In this document: positions 21,789 through 31,888 of the stretch, in pieces
Layout: each line of letters opens with the position of its first letter
Position numbering within the stretch: position 1 is the first letter of the stretch
Assembly (NCBI RefSeq): GCF_907165205.1
Contig: NC_058191.1
Coordinates: forward strand, 5,954,501 to 6,018,500
Direction: 5' to 3'
From: Coccinella septempunctata
Lineage: Eukaryota > Arthropoda > Insecta > Coleoptera > Coccinellidae
DNA: 64,000 nucleotides
Translations under genes and position numbers: made by a program
The notes under the pieces: model-generated
Databases searched by the model: none
Told to the model about the DNA's origin: nothing
What the model saw: only the letters and a program-made list of their open reading frames with translations

Positions 21789-22005
21789 AGACTTGAATAT
21801 TGCCCTCATGTTTGGAGCTCAGCACCAAGCAATTCTCTGAACGTTTGGATTCCATGCTATTTGTGCTTTACAATGCAGTCGTTGGAACATTGAAGGAGAT
21901 TTGGCGACTTCTGATTGTTCTGTGGATACTATCAAGATCGATTATCTGCGCAGTTAAAAGAAATAATGCCACCCGTTACCAGATTCATACGCGGTACTAT
22001 GGTTG
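21789..22005 (+). pseudogene. LINE reverse-transcriptase C-terminal fragment
   Basis: With frame changes, the plus strand reads RLEYCPHVWSSAPSNSLNV, then FTMQSLEH and RRFGDF, and then CSAQLKEIMPPVTRFIRGT. This corresponds to the thumb and post-polymerase region of Jockey/CR1-type LINEs, where family members read (R/I)LEYC-H-WS-AP, SLEHRR and LIPP--RF-R-TR. At least two frame shifts and a stop are present. A hAT-type element is inserted 40 bp further on. Confidence 0.65.
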
Positions 22006-22045
22006 TTACATAGTAAGTGAGGCTTGTTTAGGTCATAGTTGGACA

Positions 22046-23864
22046 CAGTGACGGCTCGTGCCCATAAGGTGTGGGTCGGCCAAACCCAGGATATACAGGG
22101 GGAATATCCTGGAATGAAATTAATATCTATGAAGAATGTGATCACGCCCTCATTATTAATATCTATTTTTTCAATAGATAACTGGAAATTTTTTGTCGAT
22201 TAAGTTTCTAAAGATAAGTTGGATAGGGTTGCGGCTAAGTGGTGGAAGAAAAATATTCAATTTCATTTCCCAAAAGTAAGTGCAATCAGAACTCAATTGA
22301 CATGTTTTCCAGCATCATTGATGTTAAGTTATTGGTTGAGAAACTATTAATTGATAGAAGAAGAAGGTAATTGAAAAGCAATTGGTGGGTTTCAGCGTCT
22401 TCATTTTGAGTGGTTGATTAATATTAAAGAAACATTAATTTTATTCCATACTTATGCCCCACCCTGTATATATAGTCTGATTTTTTTTACAACCACAGTG
22501 TATAAAAGTTTCATTTTCAATGCGATAAATAGGCTTGTTTTGGAGAAAGAATGTACTACACTACTTTGCCAAGCTTTTGAAGAACAGTTTTATTCTTCTT
22601 CGGGGTCTTTCTGTAAATACCGATAACAAATTTATTACAACACAAAACATCAACGTCAATACGAATCAAAATTTTAACCCATCTCCAATTTTTATTTTGA
22701 GTGATAATGTACTAATTTTTCCTTTTTTTATTTCACCATTCTTCCTTGTACTGTCACATGATCTTGTGACAGGATGCAAAGTTTGTTTCGATTTGCTACT
22801 ACTCCAATTATTCAACAATCCAAGAAAATTAGAATCCTCTCAGATTATCAAAATTTACGAAATGAAACGAAGAAACCTGATAAACACGTGCACCCCTTTC
22901 TCTTATTCTACGACACTGACCTAATTCAATTCATAATATGGGAACAGCGATGCGGATGCGATTCTTATATCCCCACTCCGAGAGTCGGCCGGCCGATCTT
23001 ACGGGTAGTCAAGAAGCTTCGAAATCACCGTGCCCTTATAAATTCACTAGGAATTATGAATTTTCATGGTCAAAAAATCACTAAACTACTCTTATACGGT
23101 ACGAATACCCTTTTTCAAAAATTAACTATTTATTTTAATCAAAAAATCTAACTAAAATTAGGGATATATTATATTTTCATTGACTAAACTACTCTTAAAA
23201 GGTACGAATACGCTCTTTTCTGAAATAGACATAATATTTAATGATTAATTATTCATTTGATAATATAATATCTTGGAATAGACAATGAGGAAATCTAGAA
23301 ATATGAAAACTAAACGCCCAAACCATAGCAAGGTAGGCCCAACTCGTGCTGGCCGACCGTGTATGTATCTAGCAGCGACGTAATACGATATATTGTACAG
23401 TTCAACTTGGTGATAACTGCGTGCGACGTAGGTGCGTATAGTACCATAACCTGAAGCGTTTCGCTAGGCTAGTGCTGCGGCTGGCCGACCTAGCGTGTTT
23501 AGCGTAAGGGAGATCGGCCACCGAATGCGAAGTTGAGCGAAGCTGTGCTTTTTCAATGCTAAATCACGAGTTATGTCACTCGATTCGTAGCTTGTCAATT
23601 ATATTAGTACTGAAAATGCTCAGCTTCGCGCAACTTCGCATTCGGTGGCCGATCCGCCTTAGGAAAGAGAACTTCGAAATAAACTAATTCAGGGCGACTG
23701 GGCGTCATGTTGATCGAAATAAGTTCTAGTACGTTATACTAGGGAATTAATCGAGATTTGAATATCGAAATTGATCATTAGGAATAAGTTTTGAAGAATA
23801 AAATGATTAAAATTATTTTCTATTAATGGATTATTTTTGGGCATACCCTGACGAGCCGTCATTG
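22046..23864. mobile_element. Non-autonomous hAT-type transposon with 8-bp target duplication
   Basis: The left end cagtgacggctcgt and the right end acgagccgtcattg are inverted copies (14 bp, one mismatch). Both are flanked by an identical 8-mer, gttggaca (22038-22045 and 23865-23872). An 8-bp duplication with CA..TG ends is the hAT signature. The 1.8-kb interior has several open frames up to 129 codons, but none shows the hAT transposase or its dimerisation domain, so it must rely on a transposase from elsewhere. A small MITE (23505-23661) lies inside. GGCCGACC-type words recur in the interior. Confidence 0.8.
23505..23661. repeat. MITE with about 45-bp inverted repeats
   Basis: The left arm contains gatcggccaccgaatgcgaa and the right arm ttcgcattcggtggccgatc. 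They pair over about 45 bp including gcgaagct, around a core of about 65 bp. The element lies within the hAT-type transposon. The target duplication is not clear. Confidence 0.7.
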
Positions 23865-23949
23865 GTTGGACAGATGGCGGCGTGATGAGGATCGAAAAAT
23901 ATTCCTCATGGCAGGCCCCCTTTCTCGCTTGAAGATACAATCCTCTGGT

Positions 23950-24016
23950 TGACATGTGTTACACTGTGCTGTACTGATGGAGGACAATAATCCCGAAACA
24001 GGTCTTTATATGTATA
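23950..24016 (+). repeat. Dispersed repeat with hammerhead-like motif, copy 2 (left part)
   Basis: This block and 26886-26960 together correspond to 16430-16610. The DD41D transposon was inserted at a TA inside it. The right part resumes with tgtttcagcctct and ttcatggctagcacgcatta. Confidence 0.55.
23974..24004 (+). ncRNA. Hammerhead-ribozyme-like core, degenerate
   Basis: The order is CTGATG, GGA-CAATAA-TCC hairpin, CGAAAC, AGGTC. The GAAAC side is perfect and a two-base stem III can form with GTC. The A that should follow CTGATG is replaced or displaced by a G. Copy 1 at 16474 has that A intact, so the ancestor of the two probably had a full core. Such minimal hammerheads with a very short stem III are known from Penelope-like retroelements; that link is inference. 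Confidence 0.4.
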
Positions 24017-24018
24017 TA

Positions 24019-24850
24019 CAGGGTGTGTCATCATAAACTGGACAAACTCATATGACGTGTAGAGAACATCGGGAGAATCATTTTTTTCTTATGAAATATT
24101 TCCCGTTTTCGAAGCATAAGGGAGATACACGGTGTTTAATGTCATTTTCGAGCGTTGTTATATTGAGTGTGGTCGGTTATGTATAAGACTGGAAGTAATG
24201 GTTTCTTGTCATATCGTAGTATTTTTGGATGCTTCATTCAGAAATGGTGTAGAGCACCGAAAAAAAAATTACAAAATGGCGGAAAACCTGCAATGTTCGT
24301 GATTTTTTTTTTCGGTTGCCAAATTGATTTTCATTTCCTAAATTAACACAATTTTTAAAGGATATCTGTGAAAAAATTTTTTCAGAAATCGAACACAACT
24401 TTTTTTTTACATGTCAACAGCGAAAAAAAAATTTCACTCGAAATTGATGAAATTTTTCACGATTGTACTTACTTTCATACCTAACACGAATATCAAAACA
24501 GAATCGAAAAACATCAAACGGTTTCGTTTTTACAGCCATTCAAATGTCCCGTTCGAATATCTGAAATAATAAAAAAACATGACACAGCTTGTGTTCTTAG
24601 GCCCATAATTTTTGAATTTGTATGTCGAAACATTTCAGATTGCAAAATGAATTTTAAAAAAATCAGTGAAACTTCATTGAGAGTCGAACTCCCTGCTCTG
24701 AGTTAAGTACCTATTAAAATAAATGTGGAATCTGAATTGAGACTGTTCAAAGGTTTTTAATTTTCGTTGCTAAGCAATGGCAGCTCATAGAACTTGACAG
24801 AGTATTTGAATTTAACTGAATATAATATTGCAACTATCTTGAAACCAATT
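24019..24850 (+). repeat. Left long terminal inverted repeat of the DD41D element
   Basis: Pairs with 26060-26885. The inner limit is approximate: clear matching (ttgaattt.actgaata) fades near 24850. It contains several A- or T-runs of 8-9 bases. Confidence 0.85.
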
Positions 24851-24983
24851 TATGCAGTTTGAGTAGAAATTGGCGGTTAATACTTCCCAGATATTAATGG
24901 CATGGCATTATTGCGGAAATTTCTACGAATAATTCCACAATTTCACAAACGCAACAAAAAAAACCTATTAGTATAAAATTTAT

Positions 24984-26060
24984 TCATAATTCGTTCTCAA
25001 AAATATTGCCATTTTTCAGGATACACTTTCTCGCCCTTTTCGCCACACTATCCACCGCTGAAAGAACCATTTCCGGGTTTCGGCGAATCTCTTCGGCGGC
25101 TGATTCGATTCTTTGAATCAGTTCTTCTCTCGAAGTCACTGGAGCTCGCTTATCATAAACAAGACTCTTCATATGACCCCAGAAATAAAAATCCATAGGT
25201 GTAAGATCTGGAGAACGAGGAGGCCATGCGACAGGCCCCAATCGGCCGATCCATCGGCGAGGGTATTGAGAGTCTAAAAATTCTCGTACACTTCTCACTG
25301 TGTGAGCAGGGCAACCATCATGCTGGTACCATATTCCTTGAAAGTGACTCAAAGGAATATCTTCCAATAGATCGGGCAGAGTTTCCCTCAAAAATTGATT
25401 ATAGCCATTTCCAGTCAATGTTTCAGGAAGAATGTACGGTCCTATAATGAATCCATCCTTCATTCCCGCCCAAACATTGACAGAAAATCTCTTCTGGCTA
25501 TTTTTTGCTACTGTTGCATGTGGATTTTCCCTTTGCCATATTATATTATTTTTTTTGTTGAAGAAACCATCTCTGTGGAATGTTGCTTCATCCGTAAACA
25601 GTATGAGACGTAGGAAATTCCTATTCTCACGTGTCCTTCTTAAAATAAATTCACAGAATTCTTTCCTCTTCTCAAAATCACCTTCTTTTAAGGTTTGACA
25701 TGAATGGAAATGGTACGGATGGTAGCGATTTCTTTTCAAAACTCTCCATACAGTGGATTTACTCTTATTCACACTTGGATGATTTGTTAGAGTTCTCGTT
25801 GATACCATCGGATTTTCACTCACTAAATCCAGGATACGTTCTTCGTTATTTCGGATTGTTTCCTTCTTCTTGCGGTGAAGAATACCTTCTTCACGTAATT
25901 TACGCACTGTTTCTATGAAAGTTTTAAAATTAGGAACGTTTCGGCTTGGAAATCTGCAAGCGTAAATTTCCCTTGCTTTTCTCCCTGAGGAATTCGCTTC
26001 ATAATAAGCCTGAACCATATCATTTTTTTCTAAAAGTGAATATTTCATTTTCGTTTGCAT
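24984..26060 (-). CDS. DD41D transposase (Tc1/mariner superfamily, DUF4817-type HTH)
   Basis: This is a 358-residue open frame with no internal stop. Residues 8-60 form an N-terminal helix-turn-helix of the kind common in insect transposases (EIYACRFPSRNVPNFKTF). Residues 70-115 look like a second DNA-binding helix set (VSTRTL..STVWRVLKR). The catalytic domain has LILFTDEATFH (D157), WYQHDGCPAH (D248) and WPPRSPDLTPMDFYFWGHMK (D290), giving 41 residues between the second and third Asp. The tail is basic. Its start lies at the inner edge of the right inverted repeat, so the promoter is presumably in that repeat. It would cut and rejoin DNA at TA sites in the nucleus. The length fits an intact enzyme. 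Confidence 0.9.
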   Translation of the reverse strand: MQTKMKYSLLEKNDMVQAYYEANSSGRKAREIYACRFPSRNVPNFKTFIETVRKLREEGILHRKKKETIRNNEERILDLVSENPMVSTRTLTNHPSVNKSKSTVWRVLKRNRYHPYHFHSCQTLKEGDFEKRKEFCEFILRRTRENRNFLRLILFTDEATFHRDGFFNKKNNIIWQRENPHATVAKNSQKRFSVNVWAGMKDGFIIGPYILPETLTGNGYNQFLRETLPDLLEDIPLSHFQGIWYQHDGCPAHTVRSVREFLDSQYPRRWIGRLGPVAWPPRSPDLTPMDFYFWGHMKSLVYDKRAPVTSREELIQRIESAAEEIRRNPEMVLSAVDSVAKRARKCILKNGNIFENEL

Positions 26061-26885
26061 ACAAATCGTTTCAATATACTCGAATTATTCAGTAAAATTC
26101 AAATACCCTGTCAAATTCTATCAGCTACTGTTGCTCGGCAACGAAAATTAATATGAATACTCAGAACCTTAGAACAGACTCATATTTCACATTAATACTT
26201 AACTCAGAGTAGGGAGTTCGACTGTCAATGAAGTTTCACTGATTTTTTTAAATTCATTCTGCAATCTGGAATGTTTCGACATACAAATTCAAAAATTATG
26301 GGCCTAAGAACACAAGCTGTGTCATGTTTTTTTATTATTTCAGATATTCGAACGGGACATTTGAATGGCTGTAAAAACGAAACCGTTTGATATTTTTCGA
26401 TTCTGTTTTGATATTCGTGTTAGGTATGAAAGTAAGTACAATCGTGAAAAATTTCATCAATTTCGAGTGAAATTTTTTTTTCGCTGTAGACATGTAAAAA
26501 AAAAGTTGTGTTCGATTTCTGAAAAAATTTTTTCACAGATATCCTTTGAAAATTGTGTTAATTTAGGAAATGAAAATCAATTTGGCAACCGAAAAAAAAA
26601 ATCACGAACATTGCAGGTTTTCCGCCATTTTGTATTTTTTTTTTCGGTGCTCTACACCATTTCTGAATGAAGCATCCAAAAATACTACGATATGACAAGA
26701 AACCATTACTTCCAGTCTTATACATAACCGACCGCACTCAATATAATAACGCTCGAAAATGACATTAAACACCGTGTATCTCCCTTATGCTTGGAAAACG
26801 GGAAATATTTCATAGGAAAAAAATGATTCTCCCGATGTTCTCTACACGTCATATGAGTTTGTCCAGTTTATGATGAAACACCCTG
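26060..26885 (-). repeat. Right long terminal inverted repeat of the DD41D element
   Basis: Inverted partner of 24019-24850. Its inner edge coincides with the transposase start codon. Confidence 0.85.
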
Positions 26886-26989
26886 TATGTTTCAGCCTCT
26901 TTTGGAATTCCTTCGCTGATTCATGGCTAGCACGCATTAATGGAACAACAATGTTTTCATATTGAATGAAATGCTCTTAAAAGTTAGCG

Positions 26990-28440
26990 AAATCACCCTG
27001 TACAATGAATTCCATAATTTCTTCGATATCTGAGTAAACTGTAAGATTCATTTATTCAATATTGCCTTTTGCAATAAAAAACTATTGATCATTGATTTAT
27101 TCACATAAACTTTCACCTCACTAATTTCAGTTACTTGTTGTTGTATTTTGTACGACTTTCCTGAGAAATCAATAGTAGAATAAACCAAGATGAAAAACTA
27201 TTGAAATGAAACAGTTGATTACAAAAAATGAGGGACTCATATATTATGTTTCTGAGAAGCACATCATATGGCAGATTTGAACATCCACTTGGAGGTTGGA
27301 AATCTGAAGTCTCAGAAGTGTTTGGCGTTAATATTGAAATACAGTTTTATTTTTTCTGGATCAATGAAAAAAGGTAAATTTCTCTTTCTCGAACACTACG
27401 TTCATGAATCAATCGTAATTTCCGGGGACATAAATCAGTTACTGAATTTGCATACCCTGTCTTGATGCTCTTGACGACGAAAGTCTTTTCAGATTGTTTG
27501 TTTGGGTTCCTTTCATCGTTTCTCATCAGAATTTTGAATTGATATCGTGATTCTCCTTCCGCAACAGCTTTGTAGGGAAGTTTCATTGGTAATCCCTTCA
27601 GGAGGAAGGACTGAATAAAGATGAAAGTAGGCTGAATGAATATTTATCAGATTGTCCAATAATATCAAGACAATATTACAATATTTGTGAAATAATCTAG
27701 TCTATTAAAATTAAAACAAATACTTTAAAAATAGGGAATCAATTTCATTCGCCAAATTGTGAAAAACGTCATGCTGAAATGTATCAAATTACGAAAATTG
27801 TCACAAGTGGATGAAACTCGCAAATTTGCCTTGGTGAGAGAATCTATGGAAATAGACAAAATGAATTTCCCTTAAGCAAAACATCATTGAGCACATGAAA
27901 ATCAGTCTTCTCCCGATAGAAATATGTTATTTTCAAATTATTTTCGATTGATGAAAAATTCGATTTTCTGTATTGACAGTGCGTTTTCAGCGCCATCTCA
28001 TTGTCAAGCGTGTTTTCACTGACCATGTAGTCAGTTTTTAGTACTAGATATGAGGGCGTTTCCTATCTTTCTAATCTATAATCTTTGAGTACCCTATCAT
28101 AAATACGTTTTTGACAAAATATATCCTTATTGGTTGTTGAATGATATTCATATCAGAAACTGCTATTTCTATATCAAAGCATCAGACTGCAGACTGGAGT
28201 AGTTGGAGAACACTGCGATGAGAAAGAAGGAATTTACGCAGATATTTACTATTGAGTAGCCATGTATAAGAAAGCTTAGGTCGTTGAACGCCAGATGTCG
28301 CATCGATTTATTTATTACTTCGATGTCGCCACTGGCTTTGAACTGAAGGTTGTCTGCTTCATTCAGTCCGCTTCGTTTGCTAGAGTTATGCGATAACGAG
28401 CTCAAACAAGTGCCAAACCGAAATTTTATTAGCGAAAAAA
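26990..28440. other. No gene seen
   Basis: An isolated caccctgta word near 27000 resembles a transposon end. Open frames up to 79 codons occur on both strands without recognisable motifs. Confidence 0.4.
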
Positions 28441-28441
28441 T

Positions 28442-28981
28442 GTGGCTGCCATCGTTTCCTTATGGGACATTTCCAAACATATCAGTAATCTGAACTTCAA
28501 GGGAAAGGAAAGCTCATATATGGAAACTGCTGTCAGAAGTGAGAAACTTTTCACGAAAACTTGATCCTTTGAAAAATGATCTTAATAATGAACGCTTATT
28601 GCGCTTTCCTTATTTAAAAATAGTTGACAGTGGCAATGATATCGAGGTCGGCCAATACAAGACTTTCATTAACTACCTCATATCAGAATTCGGAAACAGA
28701 CTTCGACTTCAAAAGAATGGTGGTCATCATAGATATTCTCAGCAATATTCACACTTAACAGCCCGATTGTGAATGGAGCAATGAAGCTGCAAATGTTTTC
28801 GGGAGTAATAAAACTGGAATACAGATGGAAATGATTGACTTCTAAGAAGTCTAAAAGCACAAAAATTTTAACGTTCTATGTGAAGAATTATGGATAAAAT
28901 TATTATGTGGTAGTAACTACCCAAAAACAAAACAAAAATTGGTTTTGAAACTTTGTACAATGTTGTTGGGCTCAACATATA
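28442..28981 (+). pseudogene. ZBED/GTF2IRD2-type hAT transposase relic, split by mariner
   Basis: Reading across frame shifts, the plus strand gives LWDISKHISNLN and GKESSYM, then RKLDPLKNDLNNERLLRFPYL, then QYKTFINYLISEFGNR and FDFKRM, then ANVFGSNKT and QMEMIDF, and finally LWIKLLC, NYPKT and LKLCTMLLGSTYI. This order (LN--LQGK, KLD, RFP-L, F--RF-DF, Q-E-I-, YP------ GSTY) is that of the C-terminal half and dimerisation region of hAT transposases domesticated in vertebrates as ZBED5/GTF2IRD2-like proteins. A mariner (28984) is inserted right after GSTYI. At least three frame breaks exist, so it is inactive. Confidence 0.75.
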
Positions 28982-28983
28982 TA

Positions 28984-29729
28984 CGAAGATATATTGAAGA
29001 ATTCTTAGCCTACTATAGAACCAAACAAAATTTCAATGTCAAAATATTTAATTACTCAACATATTCTACTATTAATTGGATACATTTATTACACCGAACC
29101 TGCAACGTCTCTAGACCTCTCAAAATACGGTTTCTTCTTGGTCTGCAAACCAGACCTCCACAGCTTTTATTATCTCTTCGTTGGAAGAAAATTTACGACC
29201 TAACTTTTTTCAGTTGAGGAAAGAGATCATAGTCGAATGGGGCCAAATCTGGTGAATAAGGGGGGGTGTTCTAGTAATTCAAACCCTAAATCACGAATTT
29301 TTTCCATGGCAACATGAGATTTGTGTGCAGTCTCATCCATAGTAACAATTCGATTTAAGAGTTCTACCCTTGCACACTTTTGGTCAACATTCAAACATTT
29401 GGGTATCCATTTTGCAGTAGTTTTTCCCATGTCCAAATTGACGTGAACTATATGATGAACGCGTTCGTATGAAATATTCAGTGCTTCAGATATCCTTTTT
29501 AGCCCAATTCGAAGGTCTGATAAAATCATGTCATGAACTGCATCGATATTTTCGGGGACTGAAACAGAAACTGGCCTTCCCGATCGGTCATCATCTTCAA
29601 TGGAAAATTTACTTCATTTGAAGCTTGCAGTCCAATTTCAAACGGTCGCATACGAAGGACATTGATCACCAAGAGTATTAGGCATATCTTCATGAATCTG
29701 CTTACCTCTTAACCCTTTTAAATACAGGT
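28984..29729 (-). mobile_element. mariner (DD34D) copy A, internally deleted and 5'-truncated
   Basis: TA at 28982-28983 is followed by the 3' terminal repeat cgaagatatattgaagaatt. The minus strand encodes MILSDLRIGLKRISEALN, SYERVHHIVHV, KWIPKCLNVDQKCARVE and IVTMDET, then jumps directly to AHKSHVAMEKIRDLGFELLE. About 100 codons containing the middle of the catalytic core and the second Asp are missing. Another frame break follows HPP. Homology ends near 29729, so the 5' repeat is lost. Confidence 0.85.
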
Positions 29730-31886
29730 TTCCATTAGTCATCATCCATCAAACAGACCGCGACAGATATATCTTTTTTTAAACGCTCCAACAATGAATT
29801 GATGCCCTGATTCATGTTTTATCGTGTAATGTTTGATATTCACAAATTTTCATGTCTGCTTTCGATCAGTCTTACAATCACGCTTCACTATCAGCGGGAT
29901 TCATAAAACTTTGATTGTCCAGTCAACGATTTGACAGTCACTCGATCTCTAAAACGAAATCACTGCAACCTTTTCATTTCTGAATATATTGAAGATGTAG
30001 CAATTGAGCATAATTGAATGCACGTATGATGATTTGATGCGAGAATGATATTTTAAATGATCATGACTGAGTTATCGATTGGCAAATTGACGTTTATTCG
30101 TCAAAGAAGAGTTGATTCCCCGATCAAGCTTTATGAAATCCGGGGTATGACTTTCAAACATGGCGCGCAATTCAAATATTGATTATTTCCTTTAGCAGAG
30201 ATATATAGGCCACCTCAAACTATTTGCATGGTTTAATCGATTGCGGAAACCCTGAAGTTTGAAAAAAATCATTGACATTTTTTCAATCTCAGCAAATGAA
30301 ACGAAAATAATTATAAAATTCGTCAGTGACATAGTAGGTACCTAGGAGGAAAAATATCTAGTAGATTTCAAACTTAGCTGATTTTCATTCGAACCAAGTC
30401 GACTGAAAAAAAACTTTTGTGAACAACAAATTTCCCTGAATGAAGATTTAGTCAATATGAATTCATCAACAAATTTTTCGTGGAAATATTAACAGTTCTG
30501 AATTAGTTCTGTCGAGGAAAACGTGAATTGAGTCCCAATAAAGTTTTATTCCTGTAATTAATTCAACATTGCCTCTTTGGTGGTAAACCAAACTTTACTG
30601 CAATTACTTGGAATGAAACACAGCTGCTTTGATCTCCGAAAATAATATACCCTGAAAATGATTTTTGTTTTTCAGCCCCCTGAGTGAATATATTATTGCC
30701 AGAGTTAAACGTTCTTCGGATTAAATTGCCCCTTAATTCTCCAATAGTTATCCCGCAATTTCATGTTATTATCGTGATTATCGGAGAATTTTAAAATTTC
30801 ATTAGTTTGTCACGGAACTAAGTACGTCGAATGGATGAAATAACATTATGACTGGAATAACAACTCTATTATAGATTTCACGTGAAGGGTTGAAAGAAAT
30901 TACGAATAATTGGATGAAACTACAGGAAACTGTCCTTCGAAATACTCGACATTATCGTTCGGATCTGAAAATTTTCGTCCATTGTTCAGTAGGTACCTTA
31001 TACTTACTGTCTGATAAAATATGGAGTGCATGAAGTGGAACGGAGTTTCATTTGATGAAGAAATTAACAAAGAAATCCTTTATCGAAATAAAAATTTGGA
31101 TTTGTGTTCAGAAATATTTTATTACTAGCGAAAGCTCAAATACCTGTCGTTTAATATCTGAAAACTTAATGATTTCCAGCGATGAAGTTCGACTCATTGA
31201 TGAATTATTTATTGGACGAATTGAATTCTGCCTGAATATCAATATTTTAACTCCCGAAGAAAGAACAAATTTTGAAATTTGGGAGACTGTATGGACCGGT
31301 AGAGATTGTAAATGGGCATAATATGTAACATATTTTCAGAGATATAGGCATCTGAATCGTTCTACGTCAATAATTCCGAAAAATATTAGAGTTAACAAAA
31401 AATATTTCATGTCATATTTTTCTTATCAAACAGTAAAACATATCAAGAAAAACAATAAACTGAATTATAAATGTAAATTGTACAAATATATCAGTAATTT
31501 CAAATAATACAAGGTTTCAAGGTCGTATAGTGACAAATATCCATTTCATGTGGGGTCTTGAGGGCAGTGGGATTTGGATCAGGGATCTGCTGAAATATTT
31601 CAGGATTAACTTCTCCCTAATTAAGTATTTTCTTATTCTGGAACATTCCAATTCTATACTTTACACCTCAAACGCAGCACTATCGCCTATTGTGTGCTTT
31701 CAGGCTTTAATAACTTAAAGTTTCCACAACTCTCGATAACGAAAATTGAAACTCAACCAACTCGGGTTTCAAAAGCAGGAATCTGGAGAGTATAAGACCG
31801 ACTAAATGGCGTTGGAGTATTTGAATTTTTGGGATTTACTACACATTGAATTAATATTCAATTGTATATAATTATAATAATTGTGT
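29730..31886. other. No gene identified
   Basis: AT-rich. Around 31180-31290 (plus) an acceptor-like tttccag precedes a frame (SDEVRLIDELFIGRIEF) that stays open past a weak donor-like gtagag. It is too short to call. Confidence 0.35.
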
Positions 31887-31888
31887 CA

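Larger units (their letters stand above)
24019..26885 (-). mobile_element. Apparently intact DD41D Tc1/mariner-type transposon with long TIRs
   Basis: The ends cagggtgtgtcatcataaac and its inverted copy (one mismatch in the first 20) are flanked by TA at 24017-24018 and 26886-26887. The inverted repeats are about 830 bp each (24019 to about 24850, about 26060 to 26885). The outer ~680 bp differ at only about a dozen positions, and the innermost part is much more diverged. A single open transposase gene fills the space between them. The total is 2867 bp. It interrupts an older repeat. Confidence 0.9.

Noticed and set aside
22535..23151. Two overlapping open frames of 129 and 125 codons
   Set aside because: They lie inside the non-autonomous hAT element and overlap in different frames. 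No transposase motif or plausible protein composition is present.
26365..26670. 101-codon plus-strand frame
   Set aside because: It lies in the right inverted repeat of the DD41D element; the product is lysine- and phenylalanine-rich from A and T runs.
27347..27586. 79-codon minus-strand frame (MKLPYKAVAEGESRYQF...)
   Set aside because: Looks moderately protein-like, but no splice sites, no family and no repeat partner were found, and the length is within chance.
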